The notes under the pieces are model-generated. The model worked only from the letters and a program-made list of their open reading frames with translations. It was not told the origin of the DNA and did not search any database. DNA of 64,000 nt, taken from assembly GCF_017876595.1 (NCBI RefSeq), contig NZ_JAGIOG010000001.1, forward strand, positions 1,550,001-1,614,000, given 5' to 3'. The position numbers and the translations under genes are program-made. The DNA comes from Aeromicrobium fastidiosum. GTDB lineage: Bacteria > Actinomycetota > Actinomycetes > Propionibacteriales > Nocardioidaceae. This document shows, piece by piece, positions 43,984-54,756 of the stretch (position 1 is its first letter; every line of letters starts with the position of its first letter).

Positions 43984-44844
43984 ATGCCCGAGCTTCCCGA
44001 GGTCAACGCACTGGTCGAGCTGCTCGACGAGCGGATGGCCGGTGCCGTCGTCGCATCGGTCGAGCTCGCGTCGTTCGCGGTCCTGAAGACGTTCGACCCG
44101 CCCGCGTCGGCCCTGCAGGGTCTCGAGGTGTCGGGGGTGAGCCGCCACGGCAAGTTCATCGACATCGACGTCAGCGGCATCCACGTCATCGTCCACCTGG
44201 CCAAGGCCGGCTGGCTGCGGTGGTCCGACAAGCTCCCCGACACCAGGCTCAAGCTGGGGGCCAGCAACATCGCCGCCCGGGTGCGGCTCGATCGGGGGGA
44301 CGGCCCGACCGTGGGCTTCGACGTGACGGAGGCCGGCACCCGCAAGGGCCTGGCGATGTACATCGTCCGCGACCCGGCCGAGGTGGCCGGCATCGCGGCG
44401 CTCGGCCCCGACCCCCTCGCCGACGGGTTCGAGCTGCGTCCGCTGCTGGCACGTCGCATGCAGGTCAAGCGGCTGCTGCGCGACCAGAAGATCATCGCCG
44501 GCGTGGGCAACGCGTACAGCGACGAGATCCTCCACGCCGCGAAGCTGTCGCCCTTCGCGATCGCCGAGAGCCTCGACGACGACCAGGTCGAGCGGCTCGA
44601 GGCGGCCCTCCAGGACGTCCTGCGCGAGGCGGTCGATGAGGCCCGCGGCAAGCCCGCCGACGAGCTCAAGGACGACAAGCGCACCCGCATGCGCGTGCAC
44701 GGCCGGGCCGGCGAGACCTGCCCCGTCTGCGGCGACACGGTGCTCGAGGTGACCTACGCCCAGTCGGCGCTGCAGTACTGCCCGACCTGCCAGACCGGGG
44801 GCAAGCCGCTCAAGGACCGGACGACGAGCAAGTTCCTGAAGTAG
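43984..44844 (+). CDS. Fpg/Nei family DNA glycosylase
   Basis: The 286-residue base-excision repair enzyme removes oxidised bases and nicks the strand. Catalytic Pro2 and Glu3 lie in MPELPEV. The helix-two-turn-helix is LLRDQKIIAGVGNAYSDEIL, and a C-terminal zinc finger has CPVCGD and YCPTCQTGG followed by KPLKDR. Whether it acts like Fpg (8-oxoG) or Nei (pyrimidines) is not readable. ATG 43984 is fixed by the catalytic N-terminus. Confidence 0.92.
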   Translation: MPELPEVNALVELLDERMAGAVVASVELASFAVLKTFDPPASALQGLEVSGVSRHGKFIDIDVSGIHVIVHLAKAGWLRWSDKLPDTRLKLGASNIAARVRLDRGDGPTVGFDVTEAGTRKGLAMYIVRDPAEVAGIAALGPDPLADGFELRPLLARRMQVKRLLRDQKIIAGVGNAYSDEILHAAKLSPFAIAESLDDDQVERLEAALQDVLREAVDEARGKPADELKDDKRTRMRVHGRAGETCPVCGDTVLEVTYAQSALQYCPTCQTGGKPLKDRTTSKFLK

Positions 44845-44948
44845 GCCGCGCCGCTTCGCGGCTCCAGCGGTTCGTCCCTCACCGCTGCCGGCTTCGCCGG
44901 GGCGGCTGCCCGTCGCTCGCAGAGCTCGCTAGGGCCCATGGTCGGGTA
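44845..44948. other. Intergenic region with two short stem-loops
   Basis: GCCGCTTCGCGGC and CCGGCTTCGCCGG form tight hairpins with TTC loops, between the convergent glycosylase and EamA genes. They may act as terminators. Nothing coding was seen. Confidence 0.5.
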
Positions 44949-45776
44949 TCAACCCGCGGCGACCAGAGCCACTGCGGCTGCTGCGGTCAGCAGCCCTACG
45001 GCCTGCCAGCGCAGGATCTTCTCGCGCAGCACGACCGCCGCCAGCACGACGGTGCTCGCGGGGTAGAGCGAGCTGATGACCGACACGACCGACAGCAGGC
45101 CGTGCTGCGAGGCGTAGAGGAAGGCGCCCTGGGCCGTCGCACCGAGCGGTCCCATCACGACGGCCGACCAGTCCGCGCGGCTGCGCGGCATCCACGCCTG
45201 TCGCAGCACCATCGCGGTCACGACGACGCTCACGATCGACGTCAGCTGTGACATCGCGAGCGGCATGAGCCCGGCGTCGTCGCCGATCTGGCCGAGGAAC
45301 ACGAACAGCAGCCCGAAGCCCACGCCCGCCAGCGTCCCGTCGACGACGCCGCCGCGATGGCCCGGTTCGGCATCGGCAACCCGGGAGATCAGGGCGATCG
45401 CGGGAAAGGCCAGCACGATCCCGACCACGACCGTCGTCGACGGACGGTCACCGGTGACGACACCCACGACCACCGGGATCAGGGCCGTCCCGATCGCCGA
45501 CAACGGCGCGACGACCCCCATCCGCGCGGTCGACAGGCCGCGGTAGAGGAAGGCCGCGCCGAAACCGCCGCCGAGCCCGGCCAGCGCGCCGAACGCCAGG
45601 TCGTGCCCGGTCGGGGAGCCGCTCACGACGAGGGCCGCCACGAGGCTCAGCACGCCCGACGATGTCTGTCCCACCACGGCGACCTGCCACGGAGAGACCC
45701 GCTTCGAGAAGATGCCGCCCAGGAAGTCCGAGACGCCGTACGCGAGGGCTGACACGAGCGACAGGACGATGGCCAC
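44949..45776 (-). CDS. EamA/DMT family transporter
   Basis: The 275-residue protein has ten predicted helices. It starts IVLSLVSALAYGVSDFLGG and has the second-half EamA pattern VSVISSLYPASTVVLAAVVL then REKILRWQAVG near the C-terminus. The substrate is unknown. GTG 45776 begins within the short divergent gap before the 45835 gene. Confidence 0.82.
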   Translation of the reverse strand: MAIVLSLVSALAYGVSDFLGGIFSKRVSPWQVAVVGQTSSGVLSLVAALVVSGSPTGHDLAFGALAGLGGGFGAAFLYRGLSTARMGVVAPLSAIGTALIPVVVGVVTGDRPSTTVVVGIVLAFPAIALISRVADAEPGHRGGVVDGTLAGVGFGLLFVFLGQIGDDAGLMPLAMSQLTSIVSVVVTAMVLRQAWMPRSRADWSAVVMGPLGATAQGAFLYASQHGLLSVVSVISSLYPASTVVLAAVVLREKILRWQAVGLLTAAAAVALVAAG

Positions 45777-45822
45777 GTGCCCATCGTGCCGTCATGGCCA
45801 CGGTGCGCACCACGGGGGTCGG

Positions 45823-45828
45823 TAGCCT
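45823..45828 (+). promoter_or_regulatory. -10 hexamer for the 45835 gene
   Basis: TAGCCT lies 6 nt before GTG 45835. Confidence 0.5.
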
Positions 45829-45834
45829 GATGGC

Positions 45835-46467
45835 GTGAGATTCCGTCGTTCCGACCGCCTGGGCGCGCAGGCCAACGCCGCCGTCAGCGACTTCGCCACG
45901 CGCGCCGACGGCCGGGCGACCGAGGTCGCCGGTCGGGCCGCCCAGGTCATCGTCCTCGCGGTGCGGGTGCTGCGCGTCCCCACCGCCGTCGTGGCGTCCC
46001 TGCCGATCCCGTTCATCGCGGCCACGGTCGTGCTGGGACTGGTCGCCGACGGCTCCGTCGGTGTCGTGGTGCTGGCAGCAGGTGCCGTGCTCGCCGTGGT
46101 CGACGGCCTGTTCTGGGCACGTCGTCACCGCATCATCCGGGCGGTCGACGATCCCCAGCGTCTCGCCACCGAGCTGGCCGTCATGCTCTCGATGACGGGC
46201 AAGGTCGACGAGGCGCGCGGCATGCTGACGCAGGTGGCCGGTGCCGGCGGCTGGCGCGTGCTGGGACGGCTCCGGGGCATCTGGCGAGGAACGCAGATGC
46301 CGGTGCACTGGATCGAGGAGATCGGCGACCTGCCCCGTGCCCGCTACTTCGGGCCCCCGAAGATCGGCACCACGATCACGATCTCGGTCGCGACCCTGTG
46401 GCTCGTGCCCGTCTCGGTCGTCGTCGCCCTGTTCGCCGTCGTCGGCACCGTCGCCGGAGCGATCTGA
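45835..46467 (+). CDS. Membrane protein of unknown function
   Basis: The 210-residue protein has a basic start, helices at about 54-92 (two) and 181-210, and a soluble part between (DDPQRLATELAVMLSMTGKVDEARGMLTQV) that looks helical. I recognise no family. It converges with the large NTPase-like gene, with 30 bases between. Confidence 0.65.
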   Translation: MRFRRSDRLGAQANAAVSDFATRADGRATEVAGRAAQVIVLAVRVLRVPTAVVASLPIPFIAATVVLGLVADGSVGVVVLAAGAVLAVVDGLFWARRHRIIRAVDDPQRLATELAVMLSMTGKVDEARGMLTQVAGAGGWRVLGRLRGIWRGTQMPVHWIEEIGDLPRARYFGPPKIGTTITISVATLWLVPVSVVVALFAVVGTVAGAI

Positions 46468-46497
46468 GCAGCGATCAGGGGCTCAGGGAATAGGCGC

Positions 46498-48909
46498 TCA
46501 GGGCAGACGCGGCGCTGAGAGGTCGGCGAGGGCGGACAGCCGGGTGCGGGTCTCGGGCGTGAGGTCGGTCGCCCGTCGGGCCATGTCGAGCACGAACTGA
46601 GCGACGCCTGCGGCCATGAGCCGGGCCTCCTTCGCCTCCAGGTCGTCCGCGAGATCCACGATCGACGCGATGTCGTACTCACGGACAGCCCACGCGAACG
46701 ACTGCCAGACCTTCGGGACGCCCGTCGGGTCGACGAGGTCGTCGACGGCCTCGATCAGACGCTCGACCTGAGGTGGTCCGCCGACCAGCACTCCTGCGGC
46801 AGCGGCCTCGATGCGGGTCAGCCGCAACCCGCGGTCGATCGTCTCGTCGATGACGCCGTCGAGGATCTCGAGGGCCTCCTCGGGCTCGGCGAGCGCATCG
46901 CGGACCGCGGCCATCGTGATGCGGCGCTCGAGGTCGACCTGGGGCAGGGCCGACGGATGCCGGGCAGCCGTGTCGAGCATCGACATCGCCTCGGAGGCAC
47001 GGTCGAGGTGGACGAGGCACTCGGCGGCCACGGCCTCGATCCAGCCGCGCAGCATGTGGGGGTCGTGGGTGCCCAGCTCGTCGAGGAACTTCAGGGCGTT
47101 GTCGAGGGCGTCGCGCACCTCGCCGTGCTGCATCCGCACGAGGGCCAGCAGCACCGTCTCGAGTCGTCCGCTGCCGCCGGTGCGGAGACCCGCGGCAGAG
47201 TAGGCCCGCACGGCGTCCTCGGCCCCCGGCAGGTCGAGCGCGGTCATCAACGCGCGGACGTGCAGCTCGTGGGTCGTGGCCAGGTGGTGCGCGCTCATCG
47301 CGTCGCCGGCATCGCTGAGGATCTCGAGCGCGAACGTCGACGCCTGCAGTGCCTGCGCTGGACGAGCCGAGTGGCGCATCGCCGCCGACAGCGTGGCGAA
47401 TGCCATGGCGCGGTTGCCGGGCGACAGCTGCCCGGAGAACGCCAGGGCCCTCAGCCGGCTGGCGACCTTCTCGCCGGCGGTGACGAACGTCGCGCGCGCC
47501 AGGTCGCTCAACGTCCGCACGGCCTCGCGGCGTCGACGGGTGGCGGGATCGTCGGAGTGCAGGGCGCGCTGGGTGAGCCGGTCGCGCTCGTCGTCGTCGA
47601 GCAGCGCCACGCCCAGGAGGTAGGAGAACAACTCGTCCTCGCCGAGGTGGGCCGGTTCGATGCCGTCGTACAGCGCGAGGAACTCGTCCGTGCGACCGAG
47701 CTCGATGAAAGCGAAGCCACGCTCGACCGGCACGATCGGCGCGTGCTCGACGTTGTTGCCCGGGTCGGAGTACACGAGGGCCCGGCGGTAGCGGCCCTGC
47801 AGGTTGGCGCCCCGTGCAGCCCGTGCGGCCAGGTCGACCGGCAGCAGATGGCCGGTCGCGCGCCACCAGTCGGCGGCCCGCGGCGCGACACCGGCCCGGG
47901 CCGTCGTCCGTGGGAGAGCGTCGGCGTACCGGTCGAACAGCTCTCCCTGCCGGTCGAGGTCCATGGTGCGCGGAGCCTCGACCGGGAACGTGAAGCCGAT
48001 CGTGTCGTCGGCCAACGACAGCACGCCCGCCGTCGACGCGATCTCGACGACCCTGGCACCGAACAGGGTGCGCGCCTCGTCGGCATCGAGCTGGCCCAGC
48101 AGGGCCGTCACGTCGACCAGGTCGGCGAGGCTTACTCCGCCGTCGGTGGGCGTGGAGTCGGGGCCGTCGGCTGGGGGGACCAGCGTCGCGCCCGGTCCGC
48201 CGGCCGGTGAGCCCGGCAGCGGTGGGCCGACGACGAGCATCCCGTCGTCGACCACGATCGTGCCGGCCACGACGCACGCGTCGACCAGGCGGTGCACGAA
48301 GCCGTGGGCGCCGCCCGTGCGCTGCAGCACCTGCTCGGTCAGGGACGGATGCGGCTCGGCGCCGAACCGGGTGCGGAGGAGGTCGGCGATCTGCGGGCCG
48401 TCGAGGGGTGGCACCTCGACGACAGCACCGCCGGTCGCGAGCAGCCGATCACGTGCTGCCTCCGCCCCGGGTGCGATGGTGGCGACGAGCAGCAGGTGCC
48501 CCGAGCCCGCGAGGTCCACGAGCACATCGACGCTCTCGGGATCGGCCAGCTCGGCGTCGACCAGCACCAGCAGCGGCGGCTCGTCGGACTCGTCGATCGT
48601 GTCGCGCACGAGCTCAGCGACCACGTCGGCACCGGCCCCTGCCGACGGGCGGAGATCGGTGAACAGCTGCCCGAGCGCGAAGTAGGGGAGGACGTCCTCA
48701 CCCTGCCGGGCGACGTGCCGCGTGGGGGAGGGGCGTCGGACGAGCCCCGCGACGGCGGCCGCGAGCTCGTCGCGGGCACCCCCTGGGGGCCCGACGGCCA
48801 CGAGGACGCGCGCGGCCGTCAGGGTGGCGCGGGCGTCGTCGACGAATGCCCCGGAGAAGGCAGGGGGCCATGGGCGGATGTCGAGGTCGACCTCGGAATC
48901 GTCCGGCAC
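46498..48909 (-). CDS. Large degenerate NTPase/TPR-like protein (MalT/LuxR-type without HTH)
   Basis: This is an 803-residue cytoplasmic protein. Residues 36-48 read LVAVGPPGGARDE, at the position of a P-loop but without the Lys-Ser/Thr. LLVLVDAE at 113-120 is in the place of Walker B, and VLQRTGGAHGFVHRLVDA resembles STAND/AAA sensor helices. The C-terminal 500 residues are helical and TPR-like. LuxR-type regulators of this build end in a helix-turn-helix; none is visible here. GTG 48909 is favoured by AGAGGAG 5 nt upstream. It is divergent from the decapeptide-repeat gene. Confidence 0.68.
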   Translation of the reverse strand: MPDDSEVDLDIRPWPPAFSGAFVDDARATLTAARVLVAVGPPGGARDELAAAVAGLVRRPSPTRHVARQGEDVLPYFALGQLFTDLRPSAGAGADVVAELVRDTIDESDEPPLLVLVDAELADPESVDVLVDLAGSGHLLLVATIAPGAEAARDRLLATGGAVVEVPPLDGPQIADLLRTRFGAEPHPSLTEQVLQRTGGAHGFVHRLVDACVVAGTIVVDDGMLVVGPPLPGSPAGGPGATLVPPADGPDSTPTDGGVSLADLVDVTALLGQLDADEARTLFGARVVEIASTAGVLSLADDTIGFTFPVEAPRTMDLDRQGELFDRYADALPRTTARAGVAPRAADWWRATGHLLPVDLAARAARGANLQGRYRRALVYSDPGNNVEHAPIVPVERGFAFIELGRTDEFLALYDGIEPAHLGEDELFSYLLGVALLDDDERDRLTQRALHSDDPATRRRREAVRTLSDLARATFVTAGEKVASRLRALAFSGQLSPGNRAMAFATLSAAMRHSARPAQALQASTFALEILSDAGDAMSAHHLATTHELHVRALMTALDLPGAEDAVRAYSAAGLRTGGSGRLETVLLALVRMQHGEVRDALDNALKFLDELGTHDPHMLRGWIEAVAAECLVHLDRASEAMSMLDTAARHPSALPQVDLERRITMAAVRDALAEPEEALEILDGVIDETIDRGLRLTRIEAAAAGVLVGGPPQVERLIEAVDDLVDPTGVPKVWQSFAWAVREYDIASIVDLADDLEAKEARLMAAGVAQFVLDMARRATDLTPETRTRLSALADLSAPRLP

Positions 48910-49010
48910 GGTGCTCCTCTGGCTGTCCCCCGTGGATGGCACCACGATAGGGCCACGAGCGCCGACCGTGCAGGGGGCGCGCGAGCGATGACAGGTGGGA
49001 GTGGAGCACC

Positions 49011-49016
49011 TACGCT
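49011..49016 (+). promoter_or_regulatory. -10 hexamer for the decapeptide-repeat gene
   Basis: TACGCT lies 6 nt before ATG 49023. Confidence 0.5.
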
Positions 49017-49022
49017 GCCTGC

Positions 49023-49841
49023 ATGGATCTTCGCGGGCTCGCCCTCCTTCCGCTCCGCGTCTCCGTGGCCGCGACGCAGGCCACGTTGGGGCTGGGACAG
49101 CTGGCCTCGCCGAACGGCCCGATCCTGCGCGAGGGCGGCTACGGGACGCGGCTGGGCCAGATCATCAGCGAGGGCGGCCTGCTCGACCAGATCGGCCGCA
49201 TCCTCGCCGACGAGCGGGGGCCGATCGGCCTGGCCAACACGCTCGCCGACCTGACGTCCGACGACCGACCCATCGGCAAGGCGCTGGCCCGCGACGGCCT
49301 GCTCGACCGCATGGCCGACGAGGACGGACCCTTCGTGCGGCTCCTCGAGGCAGGTGGCCCGCTCGACCGGGCGCTCTCCGAGGACGGACCCCTCTACCGG
49401 TTCCTCGCACCCGGCGGTGCGCTCGACAAGCTGCTCGCCGAGGAGGGGGCGCTCGACCGGGTGCTGGCCGACGGCGGTGCGCTCGACAAGCTGCTCGTCC
49501 AGGGAGGAGTGCTCGACCGCGTGCTGGCCGACGGCGGCGTCCTCGAGCGGGGCCTGGCCGAGGGAGGGCTCGTCGAGCAGCTCCTGGCCGACGACGGGAT
49601 GCTCGAGCGGTTGCTGGTGCCGGGCGGCACGCTCGACCAGCTCGTGGCCCTCGGGGCGACGCTCGAGCGGCTGGCACCTCGTCTGGAGGCGCTCGGCGAC
49701 GCGATCCCCGGGCTCAACTCCGCGGTGGGGGCGCTCAGCGGGGCCGTCGAGCCGCTCAGCTCGCTGGCCGGCCGGCTGCCGGGTGGCCGCCGCCGATCAG
49801 CGGTCGATGCGTCCCCGGTGCAGCCCGCCGAGCTCGAGTGA
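49023..49841 (+). CDS. Protein with thirteen in-register 10-residue repeats, unknown function
   Basis: The 272-residue protein has, from residue 91 to 220, thirteen consecutive 10-residue units with no insertion. Examples are GGPLDRALSE, GGALDKLLAE, EGALDRVLAD, GGVLDRVLAD and DGMLERLLVP. The consensus is (G/D/E)-G-x-L-(D/E)-(R/K/Q)-x-L-x-x. The N-terminus (1-40) is mildly hydrophobic and the C-terminus (225-272) Gly/Ser-rich then basic. There is no signal peptide or enzyme motif. A 10-residue period does not fit a normal heptad coiled coil. It lies between the divergent NTPase-like gene and purL. Confidence 0.75.
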   Translation: MDLRGLALLPLRVSVAATQATLGLGQLASPNGPILREGGYGTRLGQIISEGGLLDQIGRILADERGPIGLANTLADLTSDDRPIGKALARDGLLDRMADEDGPFVRLLEAGGPLDRALSEDGPLYRFLAPGGALDKLLAEEGALDRVLADGGALDKLLVQGGVLDRVLADGGVLERGLAEGGLVEQLLADDGMLERLLVPGGTLDQLVALGATLERLAPRLEALGDAIPGLNSAVGALSGAVEPLSSLAGRLPGGRRRSAVDASPVQPAELE

Positions 49842-49854
49842 CCCCGCCCGTCCG

Positions 49855-49934
49855 CCGAGTGGCGCGATCTCGCGATTTCGGGACGGCGTGTCGCGCGGAT
49901 CTGCGCCACTCGGCACCCGGAATGCGCCACTCGC
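49855..49934. repeat. Palindromic repeat family B (second locus)
   Basis: The 59-base palindrome 49855-49913 matches 20351-20409 at 51 of 59 positions, including the non-palindromic core CGGGACGGCGTGTCGCG with one change. A half-copy (TGCGCCACTCGCGG) follows at 49923-49936. It lies between the decapeptide-repeat gene and purL. Confidence 0.8.
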
Positions 49935-49964
49935 GGCGCTGTCGGGCGACGCCGGGATGCCCGA

Positions 49965-49970
49965 TAGGAT
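49965..49970 (+). promoter_or_regulatory. -10 hexamer for purL
   Basis: TAGGAT lies 6 nt before GTG 49977. Confidence 0.55.
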
Positions 49971-49976
49971 CGGGTC

Positions 49977-52262
<2,286 letters not shown>

Positions 52263-52263
52263 C

Positions 52264-52626
52264 ATGGCCGGTACGATGGCGCGATACGCCGCCCTGACGC
52301 ACGAGGAGTTCGCGCAGATCTGCGAGCGGCTCGACGCGGGGGAGCCGTCGCGCGCCGACCTGAAGGCCGCGACCAAGCACCTGGCCGCCCTGCTGGTCGC
52401 CAAGGCGCCGGGCGCGAGCGTCGAGGTGCGCATCCCGCCGTTCGCCGCGGTGCAGGTCGTCGAAGGGTCACGGCACACGCGCGGCACACCACCTGCGGTC
52501 GTCGAGATGGACGCCGCCACGTGGATCGCCCTTGGCCGGGGACGGCTCGGCTGGGCTGACGCGACGGTGCGGGCATCCGGCGAGCGCTCCGACCTGTCAC
52601 CGCTGCTGCCGCTCGACGTCGCCTGA
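52264..52626 (+). CDS. Sterol carrier (SCP2-like) family protein
   Basis: The 120-residue protein has EVRIPPFAAVQVVEGSRHTRGTPPAVVEMD split at the turn, then ATWIALGRGRLGWADATVRAS, the pattern of a small actinobacterial SCP2-like family found near purine genes. SCP2 folds bind lipids or other hydrophobic ligands; the role here is unknown. ATG 52264 follows the purL stop by one base; ATG 52276 is also possible. It is probably translated with purL. Confidence 0.8.
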   Translation: MAGTMARYAALTHEEFAQICERLDAGEPSRADLKAATKHLAALLVAKAPGASVEVRIPPFAAVQVVEGSRHTRGTPPAVVEMDAATWIALGRGRLGWADATVRASGERSDLSPLLPLDVA

Positions 52627-52635
52627 CCCACCGCC

Positions 52636-53388
52636 TCAGGTGGTGCCGCCGCGACGGGCCGCGATCGCCCGGGCCGGATGGTTGGTCGTCACCATCCACG
52701 CGTCGGGGTCGTTCATCCACCGGTCGAGCTCGTCGGGGCGGTCGACGGTCCACACCAGCAGCGGGAGCCGTCGGCGTCGGGCGTAGGCGCGCAGGCTGAC
52801 CCGGGCCAGCGCCTTGTGCGAGACGACGAGGTTGGCGTGGCTGCGCCGGATGCGGGTGCGCGGGAACGCCGCCTGCCACCGGGCGATCCGTCGCTGCCAG
52901 GGGCTCGTCCAGGAACGGGGGCTCGACGACAGACCGACCAGGAGCCCGGGGGCGTGCCGGTGCGACCACGCGACGATCTGCCGCACCGACGAGTCCTCGG
53001 CCGTCGTGATGATGAGCTGGTCGCTGCCCAGGACGTCGACCAGGTGCGACACCAGCTCGATCTCGCCGCCGGGCACCTTCAGGTCGACGTGCGCCTTGAC
53101 GCGACCGCGGACGACGTCGAGCACCTCGTCGAGCGTCACCAGGACGACGCCGGTGAAGTCGTCGAGCCGGTGACCCGCGATCGAGCGGTGCTGCGACCCG
53201 TCGGCGACCTCGTCGTCGTGGAAGACGACCGGGACGCCGTCCGCGGTGAGGCGGACGTCGAACTCGACGTAGTCGCAGCCCATCGCGATGGCTGCCTCGA
53301 ACGCCGCCAGGGTGTTCTCGGCGCTGCGCTCGTCGCCCGCACCGCCGCGGTGGGCCGAGACCAGCACCGCGGTCGGGCGCGAGGACAT
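52636..53388 (-). CDS. Glycerophosphodiester phosphodiesterase family protein
   Basis: The 250-residue TIM-barrel hydrolase has the catalytic His-Arg-Gly in SAHRGGAGDERSAENTLAAF, then DYVEFDVRLTADGVPVVFHDD with the metal Glu, Asp and second His. It cleaves glycerophosphodiesters into sn-glycerol-3-phosphate and an alcohol. There is no signal peptide, so it acts inside the cell. ATG 53388 is only 2 bases past the stop of the upstream gene, so it is in an operon with it. Confidence 0.88.
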   Translation of the reverse strand: MSSRPTAVLVSAHRGGAGDERSAENTLAAFEAAIAMGCDYVEFDVRLTADGVPVVFHDDEVADGSQHRSIAGHRLDDFTGVVLVTLDEVLDVVRGRVKAHVDLKVPGGEIELVSHLVDVLGSDQLIITTAEDSSVRQIVAWSHRHAPGLLVGLSSSPRSWTSPWQRRIARWQAAFPRTRIRRSHANLVVSHKALARVSLRAYARRRRLPLLVWTVDRPDELDRWMNDPDAWMVTTNHPARAIAARRGGTT

Positions 53389-53390
53389 GC

Positions 53391-54710
53391 CTAGATGATC
53401 TGGCCGCGCTGCAGCTCGGCCCAGACCGACGCCTCGACGGTCGGGTACTGAGGCAGACCCCGCGCAGCGCGATACGCCCGCACCGCGCGGATCGTGCCGC
53501 CGTCGTAGACACCCGTGACCTTCAGGCTCGCGCCAGCGGCCACGAGCGACCGCTGCAGACGATAGACCGACGGTCCGACCGAACCCTGCTTGAGGACGAC
53601 GGGGTTACGGCCCTGCGAGAGCAGCGCGGTCCACGTCACCCGGTTGGCGTTGCCGGCAGGAGCCAGGCCCAGCCGGGCGCGGAAGGCGTCGACCGCACGG
53701 GCCGTGCCGATGCCGAAGTGCTGGTCGACCGACGACAGGACGCCCTGACGGCGCAGCAGGCACTCCAGCGCCTTGACCTGCTTGCCCTTCGAGCCGACCT
53801 TGAGCGTCGAGTAGCGCGTGAACGTCTGGGTCGTGCCGCACGGCGTCGATTCCTTGCCGGCCTTCGAGCCCTTGCCGACGTCGAGGAAGTTCCGGTCGAT
53901 CAGCAGCGAGGCGCCGCCGTGGGAGACGCGCACGTCGAGCTCGTACTGGTGCAGGCGCTGGCGCTTCCAGCCCTGCCGCGACAGGTAGGGGCCACCGTTG
54001 GTGTTGGCCTTGCCGTTGCCCCACGCGAGCCACATCTGGTCGGGCTCGGTGAATCCGCGACGCTTGGTGCGGCGGGCCTCGTCGACGGCCTGGATCGCGG
54101 CCGAGCCACTGCCGTAGAGGCCCGACTTGTAGCCCTTCTGGTGCAGGCGCTCGGTCCACGCGTCGACGAACTCCAGCACGATGCGGTCGCACGACGCGGT
54201 GCGCGTGTAGTACTCGATGTCGAGGTACGACACGCTGTGCTTGCCGAAGCCGTAGCGCTTCAGCGCCGCGACGGCCTGGTCGGCCTCGCTGCGAGCCTCC
54301 TGCCGAGCCGTGCGCGCGCTGCGCGACATGACCGACTTCGGCACCTTGCTCGCCGGGTTGTTGACGAAGCACGGTGCCTGGCGACCCACGTGGATGGGCA
54401 GGAAGCGCCATCCGTTGCGGGCGTTCTGAGCGACCCACGCGGGGGACAGGTTGGGCTGCGCCGCGTCGCCGCAGAAGCGGGAGTCGCCGGAGATGTAGAT
54501 GCCGACGGCGCTGAACGGCGACGTCAGGTTCCAGGTGTCCATCGTCGCCTGGTCGGGGGCCACGCACGTGTCGAAGCCGTGCCCCGTGAAGCCGCCGGGG
54601 GCCTGCGGCGAGGCCGCCGAGGCGGGCGTGGCCAGCAGGACGGACGCGAGCAGGCCGGTCGCGAGACCGACGACGGACAGGTGCAGGGCAGGACGGGACG
54701 GCAGACGCAT
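53391..54710 (-). CDS. Secreted DUF1906 glycoside hydrolase-like protein with two peptidoglycan-binding domains (paralogue a)
   Basis: The 439-residue protein has a signal peptide (VGLATGLLASVLLATPASA). A DUF1906 (Rv2525c-like glycoside hydrolase fold) domain spans about 40-280, with GHGFDTCVAPDQATMDTW, SAVGIYISGDSRFCGD, SVSYLDIEYY and GSGSAAIQAVDEA. Two repeats of the PG_binding_1 type follow (STLKVGSKGKQVKALECLLR and GSVGPSVYRLQRSLVAAG). It probably acts on or senses the cell wall. The ATG 54710 start gives the signal peptide; longer openings do not. Confidence 0.85.
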   Translation of the reverse strand: MRLPSRPALHLSVVGLATGLLASVLLATPASAASPQAPGGFTGHGFDTCVAPDQATMDTWNLTSPFSAVGIYISGDSRFCGDAAQPNLSPAWVAQNARNGWRFLPIHVGRQAPCFVNNPASKVPKSVMSRSARTARQEARSEADQAVAALKRYGFGKHSVSYLDIEYYTRTASCDRIVLEFVDAWTERLHQKGYKSGLYGSGSAAIQAVDEARRTKRRGFTEPDQMWLAWGNGKANTNGGPYLSRQGWKRQRLHQYELDVRVSHGGASLLIDRNFLDVGKGSKAGKESTPCGTTQTFTRYSTLKVGSKGKQVKALECLLRRQGVLSSVDQHFGIGTARAVDAFRARLGLAPAGNANRVTWTALLSQGRNPVVLKQGSVGPSVYRLQRSLVAAGASLKVTGVYDGGTIRAVRAYRAARGLPQYPTVEASVWAELQRGQII

Positions 54711-54756
54711 GGGCTCGAGGCTACGTGCTGTCTCGATCGGTGTCACCTCGCCGGGA

